The position numbers were made by a program, and so were the translations under genes. Under the pieces are notes generated by a model. The model saw nothing but the letters and a program-made list of their open reading frames with translations, was not told the DNA's origin and did not search any database. Below, one piece after another: positions 22,735-31,144 of a stretch of 64,000 nt of DNA; position 1 is the stretch's first letter; each line of letters opens with the position of its first letter. Origin of the DNA: Lycorma delicatula (lineage: Eukaryota; Arthropoda; Insecta; Hemiptera; Fulgoridae); contig NC_134455.1 in NCBI RefSeq assembly GCF_047948215.1, forward strand, positions 301,586,147 through 301,650,146. Direction: 5' to 3'.

Positions 22735-25700
22735 AAATTAAAAATTAGCGAGTCGATTGTACAATGGAACATCAATGGATGTTTTTCAAACATCCATGAG
22801 CTCCAACGCTTGGTACATGACGTAGACCCGATTTGTATATGTCTGCAAGAAACGCATTTCCGCCGAAATGAAAATTTTAAATTAAAAGGATTTGATATAT
22901 TTCGGCGAGATCAACCGCCAAATGTAAGAGTTAGAGGTGGAGTAGCTATATTAACATCGACTAGAGCTACCACCGAAGCGGTTGTTCTAAACACCAACCT
23001 ACAAGCGGTCGCCGTTAGAATGAAGCGACCGCTTAAGATCACTGTGTGCAGCATATACTTACCGAATTACGATTGGAATAAGGATGACATAGAAAGATTA
23101 ATTTCCGAGCTTCCCCCACCTGTTTTACTGGTGGGTGATTTTAACGCTCATAATTCTCTCTGGGGATCGGATCGAGTAGATCCCCGTGGAAGAGAACTGG
23201 AAGGGTTCCTGATGAATTCTGAACTTATTATTTTAAATGACGGATCAGGAACCTTTTTCAATGCCAGAGATGGATCGACGTCCTGTATAGATCTTGCACT
23301 TATAAGCGGATCGATAGCACCGAGGTACAGCTTCCATGTTATAGACGATCTGCATGGAAGCGATCATTTCCCGGTGCAAATTGTAACTGATGTTACTAGA
23401 ACAATATATCCCATCCCTAAAAGATGGTTATTTGAAAAGGCAGACTGGACGAGCTTCACAGCTAGAACGATGCTCCCAGAAACAACCGGAGTTATCGGAG
23501 ACGATGTCGACGCCATAACAAATGCAATAATCGAGTCGGCATCGAGATATATTCCCAAAACATCTGGGAAACTTACAAAGAAACCCGTTCCATGGTGGAA
23601 CGATGAAATAAGTGAAGCTATAAAAAGAAAGAAAAGGGCGTATAATGCCTTTAAGAAGCGTCCTAGTATAGAAAATCTTGTTGCCTTTAAGAAATACAGG
23701 GCGTATGCAAAACGTCTTATGATAGATTCAAAGAAACGATCCTGGCAGCAATACGTGTCATCCATCGACAAAACCACTACTGTAGCAGATGTTTGGAGGA
23801 AAGTGAAGGCGATTTGTGGGCGTAATGATTTTGCTCCCATAACTAGCCTTCAAGATGAAGATGAAATAAAAGATACTCCATATGAAATTGCAGAGCTCTT
23901 ATCCAATCATTTCGAAAAGGCCAGCAAAACGGCCAACTACGAGGAAGGTTTTCGAACCAAAAAAGAAGAACACGAAGGTCTACTAAATTTTGGAACTGAG
24001 TATAATTACTCATATAATGTACCATTTAAAATGGAAGAATTCACGAAAGCGTTGGAAAAATCAGGTAACACAGCTGCTGGTCCGGATGAAATCCACTACA
24101 ATATGATCAGGCAGCTGAATACCACTGCAAAGTGTAGATTATTAGAACTTTATAATAAAATATGGCGGGATGGAACGTACCCGCAGCAGTGGAAAAAAGC
24201 TTATGTTGTTCCAGTACCTAAGAAAAATAAAAATTTAAGAGACCCCAATAGCTACCGTCCTATCTCTTTGACGTGTGCTATGGGAAAAATACTCGAAAAA
24301 ATGATTAATAATCGACTCGTCTGGGTTTTGGAAAAAGAAAACTTGATATCACCGAATCAAGCAGGTTTTCGACAATACCATTCTACCACTGATCAAATGA
24401 TCAGCTTAGAGGACATTATATATAACAGCTTTATTACAAGGAAACATTGTGTCGGAGTCTTCTTTGATCTTCAGAAGGCTTTCGATATGACCTGGCGTCA
24501 TGGTATAATGCTCCAGTTACATGAATGGGGCATTCGTGGCAATTTTCCTACACTGCTCAGCAACTACATGAATGACCGTACCTTCCAAGTACGCGTCAAC
24601 AACGAATATTCACGTGAAAGAATCATGGAAAATGGCATACCGCAAGGTTCGCCGTTGAGCGGTACCTTGTTTACCATTGCCATTAATAAATTGATATTAG
24701 CCATTCCGGTAGAAATCAGCAAAAGCGTCTATGTTGATGATCTGGCAATCATATATGCCAGCAACAAGACAGCTATAGTGAGGTACAAATTGCAACGAGC
24801 GATCAATGATCTAAATGAAGTTGCAAGGAATACAGGATTCCAATTTTCACCAGAAAAAACGTGCTGTGTACACTTTTGTAGGAAGAGAATTCCTCATCAA
24901 AGTCCTGCTCTGACAATTGATGATAATCCAATACAATATAAAGACAGCGTAAGGTATTTAGGACTAGTATTGGATAAATCCCTCACATGGGGATTACATA
25001 TACAGGACTTGAGTGATAGATGCAAAAGAGCCCTAAACATTATAAAATGTTTATCGAACCTAAATTGGGGCTCAGAAAAAGAGACATTATTGAGATTGTA
25101 TAAAGCATTGGTTCAATCTAAACTAGACTACGGATGTATCGTATATTCATCCGCTAGAAAGTCGCACTTAAGAAAGTTAGACGTAGTTCATAATAGCGGA
25201 ATAAGATACGCAACAGGTGCTTTCCGCACAAGTCCGGCGGCTAGTCTGATGTCTGAAGCCGGAATAATGCCACTACATTATAGAAGAGAGATCCTCTTGT
25301 TAAGATATGCAGCAAATATATGGGCTTTCCCTGCCCATATAAATAATAAATTGTTTATGAATCATCCCATGGCTGCATTATACGAACGTCGTGCTACCTA
25401 TTCCAGACCAGCCGGAATTAGGTACCACGAATTAAGAAGGAAATATGAAATTGCTATACCAGAGACACTAGCAATTTCTACTAGAGAAATACCGCCATGG
25501 CTCTTGCCAGCGGTAAATACAAGTTTGGATCTCTCTCAAGGAGAAATAAAAAAGAAACCAGCAGTGATCATCCAGCAAGATTTTTTAGCAACCGTCAGTA
25601 ATTACGAAGAACATATTAGAATTTATACTGACGGTTCTAAAACTGAACATGGTGTTGGATGCTCGATATATGTAAATGAAGAAGCCCACTCTTGGAGACT

Positions 25701-26415
25701 GCCAGATGTGGCCAGTGTCTACACGGCAGAACTCACTGCGATTCAGCAAGCTCTTCGCTACACTGAACACTATTGCGAAGAGAGAGTGCTAATATGTTCC
25801 GATTCATTAAGTGCACTCGTTGCAATTCGGAACAAGAACATTAAGGATGTCCTAATTGCAAACATCCTGTCCATTTTATACGTTCTAAAACAACGAGGAC
25901 AGCGATGCGTATTTGTATGGACTCCAGGGCATGCTGGTATTACAGGTAATGAAATCGCAGACGAAGCTGCCAGAAAGGCAACAGTCTGCGATGATTTGGA
26001 TGCATTTCCTGTAAGAGTGGCAGATATTAAAAACCGTCTAACAAATATAGTAAGAAACAAGTGGAACGCTGAATGGAGGAGTTTAAATACAAAATTAAAC
26101 TCAGTTAAAACTTCTCCTTATAAATGGAAAAGCGACTTTAAATTGACTCGCCGTGAACAAGTAGCGGTGACCAGACTTAGAATCGGTCACACGCGATTAA
26201 CAAATTTATATTTGTTAACCGGCGAAGTGAGACCAATGTGCGGTGTTTGCAATAAAACACTGACAATCAAGCATCTAATAGAAGAGTGTACCATATATGA
26301 GGACCTCAGAAAGAGGTTCTGTTTTACAAATAATATTAGTGCTGATCTGGATAATGGAAATGAAGAAAATATAGTTGCATTTTTATACGCCAGTGGACTT
26401 CTTAAAAGTCTGTAA
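22735..26415 (+). CDS. Retrotransposon ORF2 polyprotein: APE endonuclease, RT, RNase H (copy 1)
   Basis: Open for 1226 codons. The APE endonuclease is at residues ~5-230: Q-W-N-I-N-G near residue 9, Q-E-T-H near 39, G-D-F-N-A-H near 133, G-S-D-H near 208. The RT is at ~480-750: F-D-L-Q-K-A-F-D, N-G-I-P-Q-G-S-P near 632, Y-V-D-D near 665. RNase H is at ~960-1080: Y-T-D-G-S, T-A-E-L, C-S-D-S, and T-P-G-H-A...N-E-I-A-D. A C-terminal C-x2-C-x7-H-x4-C knuckle is near 1168. The enzyme would nick DNA and prime reverse transcription at the target. There is no in-frame ATG at the start: the endonuclease begins directly after the ORF1 stops, and the first in-frame ATG is near 23020, inside the endonuclease. 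Translation therefore probably depends on ORF1 by reinitiation or readthrough. All catalytic motifs are present. Confidence 0.95.
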   Translation, partial: KLKISESIVQWNINGCFSNIHELQRLVHDVDPICICLQETHFRRNENFKLKGFDIFRRDQPPNVRVRGGVAILTSTRATTEAVVLNTNLQAVAVRMKRPLKITVCSIYLPNYDWNKDDIERLISELPPPVLLVGDFNAHNSLWGSDRVDPRGRELEGFLMNSELIILNDGSGTFFNARDGSTSCIDLALISGSIAPRYSFHVIDDLHGSDHFPVQIVTDVTRTIYPIPKRWLFEKADWTSFTARTMLPETTGVIGDDVDAITNAIIESASRYIPKTSGKLTKKPVPWWNDEISEAIKRKKRAYNAFKKRPSIENLVAFKKYRAYAKRLMIDSKKRSWQQYVSSIDKTTTVADVWRKVKAICGRNDFAPITSLQDEDEIKDTPYEIAELLSNHFEKASKTANYEEGFRTKKEEHEGLLNFGTEYNYSYNVPFKMEEFTKALEKSGNTAAGPDEIHYNMIRQLNTTAKCRLLELYNKIWRDGTYPQQWKKAYVVPVPKKNKNLRDPNSYRPISLTCAMGKILEKMINNRLVWVLEKENLISPNQAGFRQYHSTTDQMISLEDIIYNSFITRKHCVGVFFDLQKAFDMTWRHGIMLQLHEWGIRGNFPTLLSNYMNDRTFQVRVNNEYSRERIMENGIPQGSPLSGTLFTIAINKLILAIPVEISKSVYVDDLAIIYASNKTAIVRYKLQRAINDLNEVARNTGFQFSPEKTCCVHFCRKRIPHQSPALTIDDNPIQYKDSVRYLGLVLDKSLTWGLHIQDLSDRCKRALNIIKCLSNLNWGSEKETLLRLYKALVQSKLDYGCIVYSSARKSHLRKLDVVHNSGIRYATGAFRTSPAASLMSEAGIMPLHYRREILLLRYAANIWAFPAHINNKLFMNHPMAALYERRATYSRPAGIRYHELRRKYEIAIPETLAISTREIPPWLLPAVNTSLDLSQGEIKKKPAVIIQQDFLATVSNYEEHIRIYTDGSKTEHGVGCSIYVNEEAHSWRLPDVASVYTAELTAIQQALRYTEHYCEERVLICSDSLSALVAIRNKNIKDVLIANILSILYVLKQRGQRCVFVWTPGHAGITGNEIADEAARKATVCDDLDAFPVRVADIKNRLTNIVRNKWNAEWRSLNTKLNSVKTSPYKWKSDFKLTRREQVAVTRLRIGHTRLTNLYLLTGEVRPMCGVCNKTLTIKHLIEECTIYEDLRKRFCFTNNISADLDNGNEENIVAFLYASGLLKSL

Positions 26416-26654
26416 AATGGAAGTTTAAAGCTGTGGAAAAAGATACTCTAAGCGGTAGTTATATATATATATACATATAGAAGAAAGAGGAAAGATATGG
26501 TATTGAGAAGATTAATTATAATTTTAAGTTCATGGTCTTTTGAGAACCTATCTCAAATTTTAATATTGGGGCCCTTTACACCCCGTAAGTGTTTGTGATT
26601 GTCCTTGTCTTTCATGTTTTAATGTTTAATGTGAAGTTTGTGTTTTTAAATAAA

Positions 26655-26681
26655 ATGTAAGGGCCCTTTACACCCTTACAT
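26655..26681 (+). promoter_or_regulatory. 3' UTR hairpin ATGTAAGGG/CCCTTACAT
   Basis: A 9-bp stem in the 3' UTR of copy 1 directly after 'aaataaa'. In copy 3 (about 34895-34922) one arm has G in place of A, giving a G-T pair instead of breaking the helix. Confidence 0.5.
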
Positions 26682-26728
26682 ATGACGATCCTGATGGAGA
26701 TAATAATTTCTTTTAAAGAATGTGACGA

Positions 26729-26756
26729 GGGCTAATGACCTTAGCAGTCGATGCCC
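26729..26756 (+). promoter_or_regulatory. 3'-terminal hairpin shared by the family, copy 1
   Basis: GGGC (26729-26732) pairs with GCCC (26753-26756) and GAC (26737-26739) with GTC (26747-26749), about 15 nt before the polyA/TAA tail. It recurs at the 3' ends of copies 2 and 3 with pairing kept. It is the likely RT recognition element for target-primed reverse transcription, by analogy with other LINE 3' hairpins. Confidence 0.65.
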
Positions 26757-26770
26757 GTAAAAATTCAGAT

Positions 26771-27149
<379 letters not shown>

Positions 27150-27151
<2 letters not shown>

Positions 27152-28277
27152 GCGACACCGCTCCCATCACCCGCTCAGCTCTGTCGAGCGGTTTCACCTG
27201 TCCAGGAATAGAGGAGGAAGAGGTGTTGTGGATTTGCGGGAGGTTCATGCAAAACAACTGCTGAATCTCCGGAAATACTTCCTAGAGAAGAGCCAATCCA
27301 GCTTGCTCCACGGGGTTATTGTAAAAAGTGACAGTAATCTAACCCCATTGCGCCTCGGGGATGAGAAATTTCAGCCCCTTGAGGATACCTTCTCCGAGAT
27401 TAGTGTGATGGATAGGTGGCGTTCGAGGGAGTTGCATGGGAGGTACTATGCGGCGCTTATGGATGAAGCGGTTGATCGAGATGCGTCTGTGGCCTGGCTG
27501 AAGTATGCCGAGTTGTTTGCTGAGACGGAGGGCCTTGTATTTGCTATACAGGACAGGGTCATCAGCACACTCAGCTACAGAAAGCATGTCGTCAAGGATC
27601 CTGCTGTAACCGTTGACCTGTGCCGTCTCTGTGGATCGACCAACGAGTCCATCGAACATGTCGTTAGCGGGTGTCAGTTTTTAGCTCCAAGGGAATATAC
27701 AGTCCGACATAACAACGTGGCGAAGATACTTCATCAGAGACTGGCTTTGGACCTGGGTCTTCTCTCCGTTTCAGTCCCGTATTTTAAGTATGCTCCTCAG
27801 TCTGTATTAGAGGACGATCAGTATAAACTGTACTACGATCGTACTGTTCTGACGGACAGGACAGTGGAGCATAATAGGCCAGACATCGTTCTGACCAAGA
27901 AGCAGGAAAAAATCACCTTCCTGATTGATGTCACAATCCCATTGTCCACCAACATAGTGAAGAAGTACACGGAAAAACTAGTGAAGTATAGGGATCTTGC
28001 AGAACAAGTCAGGGAGATTTGGGACCAGGAGAGCGTAACAGTGGTCCCGGTGGTTTTGGGCGCGATGGGAGAGATTCCACGTTCTCTGCATAGTTCATTA
28101 AGATCCGTTGGAGCACCAGCAAATCTGTTCCGACCAATGCAGAAGGCTGTGTTGCTGGATACATGCCGCTTGGTCCGTCGGTACATCACAAGCTCGAGCG
28201 ATAAGATAACGCCTGTTCTTGAGGGGCCACCTGATCGTCATCAGATGGAACTGCAGACGGGGGACAATGGCCGTTAA
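27150..28277 (+). CDS. C-terminal fragment of Dong/R4-type protein with restriction-like endonuclease
   Basis: The frame is open from the TAA junction, with no ATG of its own; a GTG at 27228 is the first possible alternative start. Order of features: an R-N-R-G-G-R-G-V segment, then the C-x2-C-x7-H-x4-C knuckle (C-R-L-C-G...E-H-V-V-S-G-C, near 27618-27675). Next is the restriction-like endonuclease core with R-P-D-I-V near 27875 and, about 14 residues on, I-D-V-T-I-P. The C-terminus contains L-G-A-M-G-E-I-P. In R2/R4/Dong elements this nuclease cuts the insertion site. The RT domain is absent because of truncation, so the protein is not functional alone, but the remaining frame is undamaged and therefore young. 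Confidence 0.8.
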
Positions 28278-28472
28278 CATCTGGCAGTTCATAAGTTGTT
28301 ATGTCTGGTATTTTATCTTTCATTCTTACATTTTACCCATAGTTTTTTTTTTTTTTTTTTTTCAATAGTTCATTCTACCATATACAATGCACGTCAGAAC
28401 AATAGTTATAGCTCCTGCGCCTTGCCTATGGGCCGGACAGGATGCTTTTCACTGGGCTTGCCCAAGAGAATG
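27150..28472 (+). mobile_element. 5'-truncated Dong/R4-type retrotransposon in TAA repeats
   Basis: An insertion bounded on both sides by TAA, containing only the C-terminal part of a single-ORF element plus a ~195 bp 3' UTR ending in a small GGGCTTGCCC hairpin and 'aagagaatgataataat'. The Dong element of Bombyx is known to reside in TAA repeats, so domain content and location agree. 5' truncation is typical of incomplete target-primed reverse transcription. Confidence 0.8.

Positions 28473-28525
<53 letters not shown>
28473..28525 (+). repeat. (TAA)n junction, Dong-like element to copy 2
   Basis: About 18 TAA units serve as 3' tail of the Dong-like element and as left border of the next I-group copy, which begins 'gctgccctg'. 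Confidence 0.9.
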
Positions 28526-28526
<1 letters not shown>

Positions 28527-28527
28527 C

Positions 28528-28633
28528 TGCCCTGAGGTAGATAATCCCCACGTCCGGAACACAACATCTATGTTCCACGTCCAGGGCGGCAACAGCTGTA
28601 CCTTTGTACATCACATATAGCTGGCTAACGGGG
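28528..28633 (+). ncRNA. Candidate HDV-like ribozyme, copy 2
   Basis: The same 106-nt layout as in copy 1. P1 is TGCCCTG (28528-28534) with CAGGGCG. P2 is CCCC with GGGG (28630-28633). P3 is GGAACA/TGTTCC, one pair longer than in copy 1. The P4 inner stem GTAC/GTAC has a loop changed from tcaa to cttt, and the G-C-T-A-A-C catalytic strand is kept. Two extra bases (gc) lie between the TAA tract and P1. Confidence 0.6.
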
Positions 28634-28887
28634 TTCCGAGTAAATTCCTCGGTTATGCTTTGCTAAGTTTGACCTGGTTCCAACTTCAGGTCACTAAACG
28701 GACTGGATTTTTGGCTACCTGCAGGAAATGAAATAACAAACGATTTTGGAAATGGATTCATACCATTCTTAGAGCTGGCGATGTGGCGGCCAGGGTCAAT
28801 GTTATTGCAGGTGTAACGGAGACCCTTCCGTTGTCCACATGCCCCCTGCGATGGCAAGCATGTAGTTAAGGTGCCCATGTTCGGAGC

Positions 28888-29073
28888 ATGGGAGCCCTGA
28901 AAGCTTCGGTGTGTAGGGGCCTGGAGTCAGTGCAGAGACTGCGCATCCGCTCTCTGCCAGGACATATGCCGGTTCCACCGGAGTACCGGATAGGACCTCC
29001 AAGGTTAGTAGCCCTGGAGTGGGGGTGTACCCCGGCGGCTAGCCTTGCTACAGAAGGGATCCACTGTTCATGA
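28888..29073 (+). CDS. Upstream ORF (ORF0) of copy 2, 61 aa
   Basis: Same length, start and ATGA overlap with ORF1 as the frame at 21011-21196. Four residues differ (for example N to I and G to R in the P-P-E-Y-R region). Confidence 0.4.
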   Translation: MGALKASVCRGLESVQRLRIRSLPGHMPVPPEYRIGPPRLVALEWGCTPAASLATEGIHCS

Positions 29074-30720
29074 ACATTGAACATTCAAACGTGGCAGAGG
29101 GTGCACGTAAACACCCTCGTTTAGAAACCGCCGATTCGCCACAAGCGAAGCGGAAAAAAAGTAAGGAGAGTGATAAGATTAGAAAAGATGCTGATAAAAT
29201 CAGTAAAGATTTGAGAAAAGCTTTGTTTGGTAATAATGTTCCCAAACCAAGATTTTTGGTCATTACAAAAGAGAATGGTAACTTCCAAAAGGTAAGTCCA
29301 TTCTTAATTGCTAGAGAGATTACAAATTGTGCTGGTGGTCCTGTCAAGGAAATCCGTAAGAGGTTTAACGGATTACATGTCGAAACTATAAACGACATGC
29401 AAAGCCAGAAAGTCCAGGCGTTGAAGAAGATCGGTGAATTTGCGGTTACTGTCCAACCGCACAGTACACTTAATTCATCTAGAGGAGTTGTTGTTTGCCT
29501 TGATCTTCTTAACTGTACTGAAGAAGAAATAGTGCAGGAAATGTCTAGTCAGGGAGTGACACATTGTCGCAGACTTTCTATGAGACGAAATGGTGAGATT
29601 CTTCCTTCGGCCTCTCATGTATTGACATTCAATAGGCCAAGTCTTCCTGAAAAGGTACGAGCTGGCATCCATCGGCTTGATGTACGGGCATTTATTCCGC
29701 AGCCGATGAGATGTTTTAGATGTCAACGTTTCGGACACACTGCCGCTAGATGTGAAGCGCAGGAAATTTGTATATGCGGATTGAAGATACATGAGGGTGA
29801 TCCATGTAAAAGACCCCCCAGTCTGCATTAACTGTAAAGGGCACCATAACTGTCGATCCAGGAACTGCCCAGTATACAAATCAGAAACAGCCATTCAGGA
29901 GGTTAAAACGCTTCAAAAAGTCAGCTACCCTGAAGCGAAGAAGATTGTAAACCTACGTACACCTAGACCAACGACTACATACGCAGAAGCAGCTGCTGCT
30001 CCCCCCACACATAAAATCAACGTGGAGCAGTTGCTTAATACGATGGCACCAAGTCTCGCGACAATGATAGAAAGAATCATTGATTCCAAGATCGAGTCAA
30101 CTCATCAGATACAACAAAGTAAACATGAGAAGGCTCATTCCCGGACTGACGTCGCCGACAGAAGACCCGTACCAGCTCAGTTTAAAAAACCGGCAAAATC
30201 TTCGATTATAACTCCAGCAATAGACGTAATGAAGAAAAATCTTGATTTATCCGACAAAGATCTAAAGATCATCCCGACGACGAGTCATATAGCTAAGGAT
30301 ACTGTGACAAGAGTACAGGAAAAATCTGCGTCAACCAAAATGGAGGTGCAAGTAACTATCGAAAAAGCACCGGACACAGACGATATTAAAACTGTACCTA
30401 CAGAGGCCCCAAAAGCTCAGAGAACAACTGTGGCGAGAGCATCTGTATCAGCCGGCCCAAGCACAGCCTTAGACATAGAATCGAGTTCATCAGCCGCCGA
30501 AAGTGCATCGGTTGCAAGTTTAGACTCAATTGCAACGATGCTCACAGCTCCATTGAAGCTTTCATCACCTGATGTAAGCCGGCGAACGTCATTGGCGTCA
30601 GAAAGAGAAGACGATGCCATGTCCGAAGCCTCAGACACTTTGTCGTCGGAAGTTGAGGCCGTTCGCAGAATGGAAAAACGGTGTAAAAAGGGTTGGCCGA
30701 AAGGAAAGCCTAGGCGGTAA
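29070..30720 (+). pseudogene. ORF1 of copy 2, broken by one frameshift
   Basis: Starts M-N-I-E-H-S-N-V-A-E-G and follows copy 1 ORF1 closely through the central domain and first two zinc knuckles. An extra A in the AAAA run near 29808-29811 shifts the frame. The third knuckle (C-I-N-C-K-G-H-H) and the tail continue in the other frame to 30720, ending K-K-G-W-P-K-G-K-P-R-R as in copy 1. The linker between knuckles and C-terminus is largely different from copy 1, so this is a separate subfamily. A single recent lesion inactivates it. Confidence 0.85.
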
Positions 30721-30825
30721 TTTGTGGATTTTAAATTAGAAGATTGAAATTTTGCTCACTTATTTTCTTCATGGAAATATGAATTAAAGAACCTTTTTTT
30801 TTATTTTTTTTTTTTGAAGTGGGAT

Positions 30826-30855
30826 GGGGCTAATGACCAAAGTAGTCGATGCCCC
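30826..30855 (+). promoter_or_regulatory. 3'-terminal hairpin, copy 2
   Basis: GGGGC (30826-30830) with GCCCC (30851-30855) and GAC/GTC inside. Compared with copy 1 the outer stem gains a G-C pair by changes on both sides, and the terminal loop differs (caaagta against cttagca). This is covariation for a real RNA helix. Confidence 0.65.
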
Positions 30856-30890
30856 TAAAAACCTCAAAAAAAAAAATAAAATAAAAAAAA

Positions 30891-30920
<30 letters not shown>
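30891..30920 (+). repeat. (TAA)n junction, copy 2 to copy 3
   Basis: About 10 TAA units following an A-rich stretch. It is the 3' tail of copy 2 and the left border of copy 3. Confidence 0.9.
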
Positions 30921-30921
<1 letters not shown>

Positions 30922-30922
30922 C

Positions 30923-31028
30923 TGCCCTGAGGTAGATAATCCCCACGTCCAGAACACAACATCTATGTTCCACGTCCAGGGCGGCAACAGCTGTACCTTT
31001 GTACATCACATATAGCTGGCTAACGGGG
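30923..31028 (+). ncRNA. Candidate HDV-like ribozyme, copy 3
   Basis: Same length and pairings as copies 1 and 2. P1 is at 30923-30929, P2' is GGGG at 31025-31028. One substitution (CCGG to CCAG) removes the outermost pair of the P3 extension but leaves P1, P2, P4 and the G-C-T-A-A-C strand intact. Confidence 0.55.
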
Positions 31029-31144
31029 TTCCGAGTAAATTCCTCGGTTATGCTTTGCTAAGTTTGACCTGGTTCCAACTTCAGGTCACTAAACGGACTG
31101 GATTTTTGGCTACCTGCAGGAAATGGAATAACAAACGATTTTGG

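Larger units (their letters stand above)
28526..30920 (+). mobile_element. ORF1-only ('half-LINE') derivative of the I-group family, copy 2
   Basis: It has the family 5' end with the ribozyme-like fold, a 5' UTR almost identical over its downstream half to copy 1, a diverged ORF1, then about 100 bp of unrelated 3' UTR and the family 3' hairpin and A/TAA tail. ORF2 is wholly absent: the tail begins about 110 bp after the ORF1 stop. This resembles the ORF1-only HAL1 elements of mammals and would need ORF2 protein supplied in trans. The two ends and the TAA tail show it inserted as a unit. Confidence 0.85.
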
